64,000 bases of DNA from Pantoea sp. WMus005 (lineage in GTDB: Bacteria > Pseudomonadota > Gammaproteobacteria > Enterobacterales > Enterobacteriaceae): positions 248,001-312,000 of the forward strand of contig NZ_JACBXU010000003.1 in NCBI RefSeq assembly GCF_013415305.1, read 5' to 3'. The notes beneath the pieces are model-generated. The model did no database searches. It was not told where the DNA came from and saw only the letters and a list, made by a program, of their open reading frames with translations. The translations under genes were made by a program, and so were the position numbers. Of this stretch, positions 1 to 8,997 are shown one piece after another; the stretch's first letter is position 1, and every line of letters starts with the position of its first letter.

Positions 1-533
1 CGCTGGATGCCAGCGAAGACCACATGTTACTGCCGGTCGGTGCGATACCGGAACTGCTAATCGCGGGCTACTCCAGCGTGGCCCATGAGTGCATCCGCCT
101 CGGGCAGATGCTGGGATTTCACGTGCGGGTCTGTGAGCACCGCCCGGAGATGCTGACGGAACTGGAAAGCCACTTCAGTGGCGCAGATAACGTGACGCTG
201 GTATCACAGCATCCGGCGCGCTGGCTGGAGCTGAACGGCGCGCACGCGGCGGTGGCGATTGTAGCATTGACCCACGATCCGCGTATTGATGACCTGACCA
301 TGATGGAGGCGATTGCCACACCCGCATTCTATATCGGCATCATGGGATCGGTGAAAAATAGCGAGAAACGGCGGGCGCGACTAAAACAGATCGCCGGACT
401 GGATCGTGCCGAACTGGACCGCATCCATGCGCCCATCGGCCTGCCCATCGGCAGCAAAACGCCGGCAGAGATTGCGCTGTCGGTTATGGCCGATATCGTC
501 CGGGTGAAAAATCGCGGGGAGTCAGCCGCCTGA
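1..533 (+). CDS. XdhC family protein, C-terminal part (5' end outside window)
   Basis: The frame is open to the left edge, so the start of the gene is missing; an internal ATG lies at 24. The visible part is an XdhC C-terminal Rossmann domain: a nucleotide-binding beta-alpha-beta segment (LLIAGYSSVAHECIRLGQ) and the conserved GIMGSVKNSEKRRARL segment followed by HAPIGLPIGSKTPAEIA. Family members help insert or sulfurate the molybdenum cofactor of xanthine dehydrogenase-type enzymes. No molybdenum hydroxylase is visible, so the partner would lie upstream. The 3' end overlaps the convergent siderophore-binding gene by 12 bases. Confidence 0.85.
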   Translation, partial: LDASEDHMLLPVGAIPELLIAGYSSVAHECIRLGQMLGFHVRVCEHRPEMLTELESHFSGADNVTLVSQHPARWLELNGAHAAVAIVALTHDPRIDDLTMMEAIATPAFYIGIMGSVKNSEKRRARLKQIAGLDRAELDRIHAPIGLPIGSKTPAEIALSVMADIVRVKNRGESAA

Positions 534-1664
534 TGCCGGTTTCTCCTCGGGAGCCAGCCGATAGAGGTAGCTGCCCGAATAGGGGACAGGCAGGAAATCC
601 CGAAACAGCTGTCGTAACGTCTGTTCAGGATCGACGTCATGAAACAGCTGTGGATAGAGCGTAGTCGCGAAAAACTCGGTCGCGACCACATGCCACGGAC
701 TGAGATAAAAGTTGTGCCAGATGGCGCCGGCATGACCGTCGCGCAGTGCTGTGAGTTGCTTCAGCGCATTCTGCTGACCCGTCAGCGCCAGCAGGCTTTG
801 CCGGGTTTGCGCCGTGGTGACGGCGGGACCAGCCTTCAGCGCGCCTGCGTCATCAGCGCTGCCGGTGCCGGTGGCGAAGTAGTAATCTGGCTGGGCCGCA
901 ATCACGCTTTCCTCACTCAGCCGCCCAAACACACCTTTGATCTGCTGGCTGGCAAGATTGTTGCCACCGGCAAACTTCAGCAGCTCACCCAGATTGCCAT
1001 TGACCGACGTCACGCAGCACTCACTGCGGCGTCCAAGATGCAACTGCAGCAGCACGGACGGTTTCGGGCCATGGTAGGCCGCCAGCCGGCTCGTAATGCG
1101 CTGCATATGGCTGCGGTAAAAGCGATTAAAGTCAGCAGCACGCTGGGGCTGATTCAGTACCTCACCCAGAAGCGTGATGCTACGCTCGGTGTTTTTCAGT
1201 AGCTCAACCCGCAGATCGATTTTCACTACCGGGATATTCGCCGCCGCGAGCATCTTCTCCAGCACGGCGCCGCTTTCACTGCTGCGGGCCAGCTGCGGGA
1301 GGATGACCACATCAGGCTTGAGCGCGATCACCTGTTCAGGGTTCATGTCATTGACGCCATCCAGACCCAGTACCGGGATAGTGTTCATCTGCGGAAACTG
1401 GCGGGCAAAGATCTGCCAGGTCTGGGGATCATACTTTTTCAGATCCTGCGGCCAGCCAGCGATATGCTTTAGCGGATTGCCTGGCGTCAGCAGCGCAACG
1501 CTGTAGAGCATCCGGCTTTCACCCAGCACAATACGCTGCGGATGGTCTGGGATGGTCACCTGGCGACCAGTGATGTCGGTCAGCGTACGGGCGTGTACCC
1601 CTGCGCTGACCAGCATCACGCCGAGCATCAGCATCGCAGATCGAAGCGATTTAAAATTCAACAC
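522..1664 (-). CDS. Iron-siderophore ABC transporter substrate-binding protein
   Basis: A 380-residue periplasmic binding protein of the TroA/FepB-like fold. It has a signal peptide (cleavage near VHA-RT), then a typical N-lobe start (DITGRQVTIPDHPQRIV) and the motif ALKPDVVILP. The N-lobe/C-lobe helix linker is followed by GNLGELLKFAGGNNLA, common in Fe-hydroxamate/catecholate binders. Its start overlaps the end of the upstream TonB receptor gene by 14 bases, so the two are co-transcribed and probably translationally coupled. No ABC permease or ATPase gene is adjacent; it must use components coded elsewhere or act differently. The exact ligand cannot be told from sequence. Confidence 0.85.
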   Translation of the reverse strand: MLNFKSLRSAMLMLGVMLVSAGVHARTLTDITGRQVTIPDHPQRIVLGESRMLYSVALLTPGNPLKHIAGWPQDLKKYDPQTWQIFARQFPQMNTIPVLGLDGVNDMNPEQVIALKPDVVILPQLARSSESGAVLEKMLAAANIPVVKIDLRVELLKNTERSITLLGEVLNQPQRAADFNRFYRSHMQRITSRLAAYHGPKPSVLLQLHLGRRSECCVTSVNGNLGELLKFAGGNNLASQQIKGVFGRLSEESVIAAQPDYYFATGTGSADDAGALKAGPAVTTAQTRQSLLALTGQQNALKQLTALRDGHAGAIWHNFYLSPWHVVATEFFATTLYPQLFHDVDPEQTLRQLFRDFLPVPYSGSYLYRLAPEEKPASGG

Positions 1665-3771
1665 GGGCCTGTACCATCAGGTTGCGGGTTTCGCCTTCAC
1701 GGACGCGCAGATTGCCGCCGCTTGAAGTGTAATAGTGCTGATTAAACAGGTTATTGACGTTCAGGCGCAGCTCGGTTTTTTCGCCGAACAGGTGGTTTTT
1801 CCACGCGACGAAGCTGTCTGCCACCACATAGTCGGGCAGGGTGAAACTGTTATCGGGATCGCCTGCGCGACTACCGATATAGCGCGCGCCGCCGCCGAGT
1901 CGCAGCGAGCCTGGCAGGCCACTGACCTGCAGGTCATGGCTCAGATAGAGCGCACCGGCATGACGCGGGGCGTTCTGCAGACGATTGCCGTTGTTATCCG
2001 GATTAACCCGGTCGCTGACGATTTCCGCCTGATCATAGCTGTAGTTCGCACTCAAATCCCAGCCTTCAGCAATCTGGCCGTTCAGCTCAAATTCAGCACC
2101 CGTCGATCGCGCTTTATCAATCGCCCGCGTGCTGCCATTGATATTCAGTGACATCGCCCTTTCATCTATCCGATAAAGCGCTACGCTGGCCAGCAGTGCC
2201 GGTGATAGCTGCCATTTACTGCCGACTTCCCAGCTGGTGCCCTGTTCCGGTTTACCGACGTTGCCGTCATCATCGACATCGGTTGAAGGCGTGAACGACT
2301 TGCTGACGCTGGTGTAGAAAGAGAGATCTGGCGTAAGTTTGTAGATCACCCCCGCCTGCGGCAGGAATTTATTGCCCTCGTCGTTCAGAGTCTCCACCTG
2401 CGGATTAAAGCCGCGCGAGGCGCGCTGTTCATAATGCTGATAACGACCACCCAGCACGACAATCCAGTCACGTGACAGGGAAATGCTGTCTTTAGCGTAG
2501 AGCGAGCGGCTATGAATACGGTTCAGATTATTGGCTGCTGCGCTGTTTTCCGTACCGTTGTCCGTGACCGGTGACAGCAGGTCATAGTCGGGATTGAAAT
2601 AGTTGAACTGGCGGTTAATCTTGCCCTGATACTGATGGGCACGATAAGTCTGGTTCATCTCATAGTCGGTGCCTGCCACCAGCGCGTGCTGCATCCCCAG
2701 GATTTCCGGGTTACCCAGCAGATCCCAGCTCAGGTATTTGGTTTTATGGTTAAACCCGCGATTGGCATCGGCACGACGTGTCACCACGCCGCTGGTGGCA
2801 TTCACCGCTGTCACGCGCACCTCGTTATTGTCATAACGTCGTTGATTCCAGCCCAGCGTTAACCGGGTTCGCCACTCATCATTAAACTGCCAGTCATAGT
2901 GGGCATTCAGGGTTTTGTTATGGCCCCAGGCGTGGTTGGCTTTGTCATCCAGGCGATCTTTATAACCGATGTCGATCGGCTTGCCGTCGATAAAGGCCGT
3001 GCCGCGATCGTAGGGAATGTCATAGCGATAGTCGGCATAGCTGATGAGAAAGCTGGCCTGCTCGCCGAACCACTGCAGTGATGGCGCCAGTAGTGTGTGA
3101 TCTTCACTGCCAAAGTTGCGCCAGTAATCCTGATTCTGCTTTTCGGCAATTAGCCGGAAGGCAAAACCGTTGCCCAGCGGGCCGGTAACATCCACCGTGC
3201 CTGCGCCGCCACCTTCGCTGGCGTAACGCCCGGTGACGCTGGAGTGCCAGTTGTACTGCGGCTTTTTGCTGACCACATTGATAATGCCGCCAGGATTCTG
3301 GATGCCATACAGTAGCGAGGAGGAGCCTTTCAGCACCTCAACCCTTTCGGTGGTGGCATCAAAATTGAGTCCCTGACTGCTGCGAATGCCATCCCGGTAG
3401 ACTGACCCATCAGCGTTGCTGCCAAAACCGCGTCGGACAAAACCATCTTCGGTGCCTGCCAGCGTGTTCGCCTCGGAGACGCCGCTGACAAAGCGCATCG
3501 CATCCGCCAGAGAGCTAGCCTGGAAGTCCTCCAGTTGCTGTTGTGTGACGACGCTAACCGATTGCACCTCGTCAAGCCGCGCGGTCGGCATTTTGCTGGC
3601 GACGCTGCTCTCGCTGGCGATGTAATTTCCCTCTGCGCTGGCATCCGCCGTCACGGTCATATCCGGAGCGCTGTCGGCTGCTGCACGGACCTGCGGCAGC
3701 ATCATGCTGCCACACATCGCCACGACCAGAGCGGGGTGTCGGGCCGGATATCGTGAGTCTTTGTTTTTCAT
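1651..3771 (-). CDS. TonB-dependent siderophore receptor
   Basis: A 706-residue outer-membrane receptor. There is an N-terminal signal peptide, a TonB-box-like segment (DMTVTA) just after it, then a plug domain (roughly residues 45-165) with ERVEVLKGSSSLLYG and NPGGIINVVSKKP, both hallmarks of siderophore receptors. A 22-strand beta barrel follows and ends in the expected terminal phenylalanine (QARVEF). It imports a ferric siderophore, energised by TonB. It is first in a two-gene operon with a periplasmic binding protein, and an upstream Fur-like site suggests iron repression. The substrate is not resolved; the plug resembles hydroxamate/catecholate receptors in general. Confidence 0.93.
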   Translation of the reverse strand: MKNKDSRYPARHPALVVAMCGSMMLPQVRAAADSAPDMTVTADASAEGNYIASESSVASKMPTARLDEVQSVSVVTQQQLEDFQASSLADAMRFVSGVSEANTLAGTEDGFVRRGFGSNADGSVYRDGIRSSQGLNFDATTERVEVLKGSSSLLYGIQNPGGIINVVSKKPQYNWHSSVTGRYASEGGGAGTVDVTGPLGNGFAFRLIAEKQNQDYWRNFGSEDHTLLAPSLQWFGEQASFLISYADYRYDIPYDRGTAFIDGKPIDIGYKDRLDDKANHAWGHNKTLNAHYDWQFNDEWRTRLTLGWNQRRYDNNEVRVTAVNATSGVVTRRADANRGFNHKTKYLSWDLLGNPEILGMQHALVAGTDYEMNQTYRAHQYQGKINRQFNYFNPDYDLLSPVTDNGTENSAAANNLNRIHSRSLYAKDSISLSRDWIVVLGGRYQHYEQRASRGFNPQVETLNDEGNKFLPQAGVIYKLTPDLSFYTSVSKSFTPSTDVDDDGNVGKPEQGTSWEVGSKWQLSPALLASVALYRIDERAMSLNINGSTRAIDKARSTGAEFELNGQIAEGWDLSANYSYDQAEIVSDRVNPDNNGNRLQNAPRHAGALYLSHDLQVSGLPGSLRLGGGARYIGSRAGDPDNSFTLPDYVVADSFVAWKNHLFGEKTELRLNVNNLFNQHYYTSSGGNLRVREGETRNLMVQARVEF

Positions 3772-4243
3772 TTTTCTTTTCGTGTCTGTAACTGGCAGTT
3801 TCTAAAGCTAATACGCCCTGATGGCTGTCATTCACGCAGGGCTTCCCTGGAGGTGGTCTGCAATATGCAGCGCGTTAAGCAGAGGAGAGCACATCAGGGT
3901 CAGACACCATTACGTCGCCCGGACGACAATACTTCTCATCTGTAATTGAGAATCATTCAAACATCCGATAATGTAGTAGTAAACATAAATCGCAGTGTTT
4001 CTGCTACATTTTTGACGCATCGCTTTTGATAAAGTAATTGCTCAGGGTTTATTAGTAATATATTGAAAAAATTGAATATCAATCCATTAAAGGATGCGGT
4101 GAAAGGTCTTTATCCCTGGCTTTTGCAGGTGAAATGCATAACAGCATGGGACTTTTACTACATTTTCGGGTTCTGAAAATGTCACTGTGGTAACAGACCG
4201 GTAGTGAGCCTTTCTTACTTTTAACGTCAGCAGCAGGAACAGC
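3772..4243. other. Intergenic region between receptor gene and RpiR regulator
   Basis: 472 bases without a convincing gene, separating two divergent genes. It holds the Fur-like site and presumably both promoters. The part from about 3960 to 4090 is AT-rich. Confidence 0.6.
3942..3960 (-). promoter_or_regulatory. Candidate Fur box upstream of siderophore receptor
   Basis: The stretch contains TTGAGAATCATTC, with the 7-base core AATCATT intact. By eye it matches about 12 of 19 positions of the classical Fur consensus. It lies about 170 bases upstream of the receptor start, the expected place for iron repression, but no transcription start was identified. Confidence 0.5.
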
Positions 4244-5134
4244 ATGAAACTGAACAGGCCGATCAAAAACAGAGTGGATGTGGTGGCAGAGCGTCTTCGT
4301 GCCCGCGAAAAGCAGCTCTCTCCCCGTCTGCTGGCCGTGGCGCGTTATATTGACCAACAACGCGAAACGGTGCTCGAAAGCACCGCGATGGAGATCGCCG
4401 TGGCGAATAATACTTCTGATGCCACGGTGATCCGCGCTATTCAGGCACTGGGCTTCAGCGGGCTGCGCGACCTCAAGCAGACGCTGAAAGCCTGGTTTGG
4501 TCCGTCGCTGACCTCTGAAGATAAGATGGTCACCACTGTCAGTGAGGTGACCAGCGACGTGAACAGCGCCATCGACTTTGTGCTGAGCGGCCACCGGCAC
4601 GCCTGTGAGGTGCTGTCGCAGCCGCAGAATCGGGTGGCGGTGGCCGATGCCGTAGCACTGCTGGGCGAAGCGCGGGAAGTCGCTATTTTTGGCATAAATG
4701 CTTCGGGAATTCTGGCGGACTATACCGTGCGGTTGCTAAACCGTATTGGTCTTCCCGCCTTCTCTCTGAATCGCGCCGGTATTGCGCTGGCAGAACAGAT
4801 GCTGGCGCTGCAGCGTGGTGACGTGCTGGTGATGATGGCGCAGCAGTCGGCACACCGGGAAGGCACTACCGTGGTACGTGAAGCGAAGCGGCTGGGTATT
4901 CCAGTCATTCTGTTGACCAACGCCACCGATTCCTTTTTCGCGCGCGAGGCGGATGTGGTGATTAATGTGCCTCGCGGTGGCGAGAAGGGACGCATTCCGC
5001 TGCACGGCACGATTATGGTCTGCCTGGAGATGCTGATCCTGTCGGTGGCCTCGACACTGCCGCAGCGCACGGTTAAAACTATGAAACGGTTACAGGATCT
5101 CTATCGCGGGCTGAAATCTGCCAGTAAAAAGTAA
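4244..5134 (+). CDS. MurR/RpiR family transcriptional regulator
   Basis: 296 residues with the family layout: an N-terminal HTH_6 domain (about residues 15-90; VANNTSDATVIRAIQALGFSG is the helix-turn-helix region) and a C-terminal SIS sugar-phosphate-binding domain (about 125-265; EVAIFGINASGILADY and a GDVLVMMAQQ segment). These proteins sense phosphosugars and regulate sugar metabolism genes. An AGGAA ribosome site precedes the ATG. The nearest downstream gene is an esterase rather than a sugar gene, so the target is unknown; the divergent receptor operon is not an obvious one. Confidence 0.88.
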   Translation: MKLNRPIKNRVDVVAERLRAREKQLSPRLLAVARYIDQQRETVLESTAMEIAVANNTSDATVIRAIQALGFSGLRDLKQTLKAWFGPSLTSEDKMVTTVSEVTSDVNSAIDFVLSGHRHACEVLSQPQNRVAVADAVALLGEAREVAIFGINASGILADYTVRLLNRIGLPAFSLNRAGIALAEQMLALQRGDVLVMMAQQSAHREGTTVVREAKRLGIPVILLTNATDSFFAREADVVINVPRGGEKGRIPLHGTIMVCLEMLILSVASTLPQRTVKTMKRLQDLYRGLKSASKK

Positions 5135-5331
5135 CAAATATCACTAAGCCGTGACCGGAATTTCCCGATAGACCGATCGTCATGGCTTCCTTTAAGTCAA
5201 ATTTCTCCGCTTTGCGACGTCGATCGCGTCTTTTCTTCTGCCTCTTTTCTCAGACGTCTACGCTTACAGCTGCCGCGCCACCGGGTGCGACACTTACTTT
5301 CATTTTAATGTTGATTTGTGCGGAGCTGCTG

Positions 5332-7305
5332 ATGAAACCCCTTCACGCGCAATACCTTTTTTGCTGTGCAACCCTGAGCCTGCTATCCCCTCTGCCTGCT
5401 TTTGCCTGGAGCGATCTCACCGTTTTTGGCGATAGCCTGAGTGATGGCGGCAACGTAGGCCGCTTTACCTACGATAGCGCGACCCATCCGCTTTATGACG
5501 AAATCCTGGCGCAATCGCTGGGCGATACCCTGCGTCCCTCATCCCAGGGTGGACAGAACTATGCCGAAGGTGGCGCCGTTGCAGTGCCGGCGATCAATCC
5601 CCTGTTTAATACTCAGGATCAGCTTGATAGCTACCTTGCGGCGCGTGGCGGACGGGCCGACCCGAACGGTCTCTACATTCACTGGATTGGCGGCAATGAT
5701 TTAGCGGCGGCAGCCCTGGCGCCGCTTGCTGCGCAGCAGATCGTGGATAACAGTGCCAGTGCAGCGGCCTCACAGGTCAGCCGGTTGCTGAATGCCGGGG
5801 CCGGAACGGTGATTGTGCCGACGGTACCAAATGTGGGAGCGACGCCTGCTTTGTTGCAGGCGATACTGCAGGTGCTTGGCCCGGCCGCGCAACCCGCTAC
5901 GGCGGCGCTGTTTCAGTCGCTGAGCACCACCACCACACCGGACCGTGCTGCAAGAGAGCAGGCGATTGAAACCGCACTTAACGAGGCGGCGGGACAGGTC
6001 TCTTCGATTCCGCTTATCCGCGACGCCCTTGCGCAACAGCTGATTGCCGCCTGGCAGTTACTGAGTCAGGAGGCTGCGTCCCTTACCGATCGTTACAATC
6101 AGGCTGAAGAACAGGGGCTGGTGGCAGCACACGGGAACATCGCGCGGGTGGATATCAATGGCCTGTTTAATGAGGTGATTGATAATCCGCGTCTGTATGG
6201 ACTCAGCAATACGGCGGGTATGGCCTGTCCGCCTGGCGTCTCATCCATGGACTGTACTTCCTCAACGCCAGGATTTTCGCAGTCACAGCAATATCTGTTC
6301 GCCGACCGACTGCACCCCAGCCCGGCAGTGCATGCGCTGATCGCCGATTATATTGAGTCGGTACTGAATGCTCCGCTGCAGGTGGCGGCGCTAAGTCAGG
6401 CGCCGTCGATGCTGGTGGGCGATGCGCATAATACGCTCGATGGACATCTGCAGCAGCAGCGTCAGCAGCCCGCTAGCGCGGGTGAGTTGACAGTTTTCGG
6501 CGGTTATGCCGGGCAGCAGCGTGATTTTCGCGGCGACAGCCTGCTCGATGGCGATGCTACCAGCGCCACTGGCACCGTGGGTGTCGGCTATCAGCTGACC
6601 GATCACTGGCAGGCCGGAGCGATGCTCTCCACCACCTCGCAACGTCAGGATCCCTCATCGCGCTTTGATTACCGTTTACGCGGCAATCTGGTGGCGCTCT
6701 GGAGTCAGTTCAATTATCTCGAGAGTGGATGGATTAATGCGGATGTCCATTATGCCGATCTCAACTTTGATGATATCAAGCGTCAGATCAGGCTGGGACC
6801 GGCAACACGCACTGAAAAGGGCAGCAGTGACGGCACAGTGCTGGGTATGCGGGTACAGACCGGCTGGGATTTACCGCTGGGTCGCTATGTCTCCACCGGC
6901 CCGATGGCCAGCTATGCGCTGGATTACACCCAGGTCGATGGCTATGAGGAAGAAGGCAACAGCAGTACTTCTATGCGCTTTGGCGACCAGACACTGCATT
7001 CCCAAATCGGCTCAGTCGGCTGGCGTATCGACAGCAAAGATCTGCTGATCAATCCCTGGGCGCAGGTCAGCTATAACCGCCAGTTTGGTGACAGCGACTC
7101 TGCAGTCACCGCCGGATTGAAGTCGACCCGCACCGCCTTTACCCGCAGCAGCGGTTCCCGTGATGATAACTGGATCGATATGGCGGTCGGTGCGAGCGTG
7201 CCCATTGGCGCATCGGTCAATGCGTTCGCGGGCGTCTCTGCTGTGGCAGGCAACAGCGACACGCATCAGGTGACATGGAATGTCGGGCTTAACGCCCGCT
7301 TTTAA
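5332..7305 (+). CDS. apeE: GDSL-type autotransporter esterase (ApeE/EstA family)
   Basis: About 657 residues from the chosen ATG. A longer frame begins at 5182, but only the 5332 ATG has a GGAG site at proper distance and opens directly into a signal peptide ending PAFA. The passenger is a GDSL hydrolase: block I VFGDSLSDGGN with Ser35, block III GGND (about 120-123) and the Asp325-x-x-His328 pair in ADRLHPS. The last ~280 residues form an autotransporter beta barrel ending in Phe. The length and the NGLYIHWIGGNDLAAA segment resemble Salmonella ApeE, an outer-membrane esterase of acyl esters. It is likely surface-anchored with the enzyme outside. Confidence 0.92.
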   Translation: MKPLHAQYLFCCATLSLLSPLPAFAWSDLTVFGDSLSDGGNVGRFTYDSATHPLYDEILAQSLGDTLRPSSQGGQNYAEGGAVAVPAINPLFNTQDQLDSYLAARGGRADPNGLYIHWIGGNDLAAAALAPLAAQQIVDNSASAAASQVSRLLNAGAGTVIVPTVPNVGATPALLQAILQVLGPAAQPATAALFQSLSTTTTPDRAAREQAIETALNEAAGQVSSIPLIRDALAQQLIAAWQLLSQEAASLTDRYNQAEEQGLVAAHGNIARVDINGLFNEVIDNPRLYGLSNTAGMACPPGVSSMDCTSSTPGFSQSQQYLFADRLHPSPAVHALIADYIESVLNAPLQVAALSQAPSMLVGDAHNTLDGHLQQQRQQPASAGELTVFGGYAGQQRDFRGDSLLDGDATSATGTVGVGYQLTDHWQAGAMLSTTSQRQDPSSRFDYRLRGNLVALWSQFNYLESGWINADVHYADLNFDDIKRQIRLGPATRTEKGSSDGTVLGMRVQTGWDLPLGRYVSTGPMASYALDYTQVDGYEEEGNSSTSMRFGDQTLHSQIGSVGWRIDSKDLLINPWAQVSYNRQFGDSDSAVTAGLKSTRTAFTRSSGSRDDNWIDMAVGASVPIGASVNAFAGVSAVAGNSDTHQVTWNVGLNARF

Positions 7306-7387
7306 GCGTTCAGCGTTGTCTGTCGTTATCGCAGGAGGAGAGCGGCGGGCAATGTTGGAGCGGGATGGCACCCTCATTATGCCTCCG

Positions 7388-7426
7388 GCACGCTCAGGTG
7401 TTTCACTCTCCTGAAGCGTGCTGTTT
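7388..7426 (+). terminator. Rho-independent terminator after the esterase gene
   Basis: GCACGCTCAGG pairs with CCTGAAGCGTGC with one bulge, followed by TGTTTT, 82 bases after the esterase stop. Confidence 0.6.
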
Positions 7427-7490
7427 TCACGCATCTAACCCCGCTGCAGTGTGATAACGTAACGGCTCAGTCCAGGAGCCGGAGGCCATC

Positions 7491-7961
7491 ATGATTGTCA
7501 GACAGGCATCGCCCGAAGAGGCATACACGTTATGGAATATTCGTAATCTGGCCATCCGTCATGGCTGCCAGAATGCCTATCCACCCGATGTCCTTGCGGC
7601 GTGGACGCCGGACCGCATGCCCGCCAGTTTTCCTGCGATGATTCGTGTAAATCCCTTCTTCGTGATTGATGGCCCGGACGGCGTGCCAGTGGCTACGGGA
7701 TCGCTGGATCTGGCTGCCGCGAGTGTGGAAGCCATTTTTACGCTGCCCGATTTCGCCGGACAGGGAATGGCGGGTCTGATCATCGACACCATCAAAGCGG
7801 AGGCGCTGCAGCGTGGCTACCGCCGATTGACGCTTGAGTCGACGCCGAACGCCGTGAGCTTTTATCAGCAGCATGGCTTCCGGCCGCTGGGTGAAAGTCT
7901 TTATCCATCAAAGCTGGCGGGCTGCGCGTTGCGCTGTATGGCGATGGAGATTGACCTGTAA
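7491..7961 (+). CDS. GNAT family N-acetyltransferase
   Basis: 156 residues with a GNAT fold. The acetyl-CoA loop is degenerate but recognisable (FAGQGMAGLIIDTIKAEALQ), followed by the beta5-alpha4 region TLESTPNAVSFYQQHGFRP. The N-terminus (IVRQASPEEAYTLWNIRN) is typical of single-domain acetyltransferases. A strong purine-rich ribosome site (CCGGAGG) precedes the ATG. The acceptor substrate is unknown. It stands alone between a terminator and rluF. Confidence 0.85.
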   Translation: MIVRQASPEEAYTLWNIRNLAIRHGCQNAYPPDVLAAWTPDRMPASFPAMIRVNPFFVIDGPDGVPVATGSLDLAAASVEAIFTLPDFAGQGMAGLIIDTIKAEALQRGYRRLTLESTPNAVSFYQQHGFRPLGESLYPSKLAGCALRCMAMEIDL

Positions 7962-8064
7962 TTGCGGACACTCCCCGGCCTGACGAAGAGTGGGAAAAGT
8001 TTCCCGCGCAAAGACTTCGCAAGCCACCGCCGGTAAGGTATAGTCCGCGTTTTTTGGAGGAATC

Positions 8065-8943
8065 ATGCTGACTGGATCATCAACACGTCTTAATAAATAC
8101 ATCAGCGAGAGCGGTATCTGCTCCCGTCGTGACGCCGATCGTTACATCGAGCAGGGCAACGTTTTCATTAACGGCAAACGCGCCTCTGTAGGCGCGCAGG
8201 TATTTGCAGGCGATGTGGTGAAGGTGAATGGTCAGCTGATTGAACCGCGCGACGAAGACGATCTGGTGCTGATTGCGCTCAATAAGCCCGTGGGGATCAT
8301 CACCACCATGGAAGAGGGTGAGCGGGATAACATCAGCGACTTCGTCAATCACAGCAAGCGCGTCTTCCCGATAGGCCGCCTTGATAAAGACTCTCAGGGC
8401 CTGATCTTCCTCACCAACCACGGTGATCTGGTCAACAAGATCCTGCGCGCCGGTAACAACCACGAAAAAGAGTATGTCGTGACGGTCGACAAGCCCATCA
8501 CCGACGAGTTTATTGCCGGAATGAGTGCAGGCGTGCCGATGCTGGGCACGGTGACTAAAAAGTGCAAAGTGAAAAAAGAAGCGCCGTTTGTCTTCCGCAT
8601 CACACTGGTTCAGGGTCTGAATCGTCAAATCCGCCGCATGTGTAAGCATTTTGGCTTTGAAGTCACGAAGCTGGAACGTACCCGCATCATGAACGTCAAT
8701 CTTAAAGGCTTACCGCTGGGGGAATGGCGCGATCTTACTGACGACGAACTCGTTGAGCTGTTTAAACTGCTGGAAAACTCCTCCTCAGAAGATAAACCCG
8801 CAAAGAAAGCCAAAGCCCCGGCAAAAGCCGCCGCCGTTAAAAAACCGCAGAAGAGTGCCGCTAAACCGGCTGAAAAAGCGGACGCCAGCGGTGCATCACG
8901 CAAGCGCTTTGTGCAGCCGGGACGTAAGAAGAAAGGGCGCTAA
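8065..8943 (+). CDS. rluF: 23S rRNA pseudouridine(2604) synthase RluF
   Basis: 292 residues, close to the usual length of about 290. An S4 RNA-binding domain (residues 8-60; [20 protein letters not shown]) is followed by the RsuA/RluB/E/F-type catalytic domain with [11 protein letters not shown], where Asp107 is the catalytic residue. [14 protein letters not shown] is the conserved RNA-contact segment. The C-terminal ~55 residues are a basic Ala/Lys/Pro tail, as in other RluF proteins. It modifies U2604 (and U2605) of 23S rRNA and tRNA-Tyr in E. coli. GGAGG precedes the ATG, and a terminator follows. Confidence 0.95.
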   Translation: MLTGSSTRLNKYISESGICSRRDADRYIEQGNVFINGKRASVGAQVFAGDVVKVNGQLIEPRDEDDLVLIALNKPVGIITTMEEGERDNISDFVNHSKRVFPIGRLDKDSQGLIFLTNHGDLVNKILRAGNNHEKEYVVTVDKPITDEFIAGMSAGVPMLGTVTKKCKVKKEAPFVFRITLVQGLNRQIRRMCKHFGFEVTKLERTRIMNVNLKGLPLGEWRDLTDDELVELFKLLENSSSEDKPAKKAKAPAKAAAVKKPQKSAAKPAEKADASGASRKRFVQPGRKKKGR

Positions 8944-8954
8944 GATCCGTCCTG

Positions 8955-8990
8955 TGCAGAGAGCGATAACCTCGCTCTCTGTGCTTTCAC
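8955..8990. terminator. Terminator between rluF and the convergent reductase gene
   Basis: CAGAGAGCG and CGCTCTCTG form a perfect 9-base stem with a 7-base loop, lying between two convergent genes. The T-rich tract (TGCTTTC) is modest. Confidence 0.65.
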
Positions 8991-8997
8991 TACGCCA

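Noticed and set aside
4079..4600. 173-codon minus-strand frame overlapping the RpiR gene start
   Set aside because: Opposite a clear RpiR HTH domain; composition is that of an antisense shadow.
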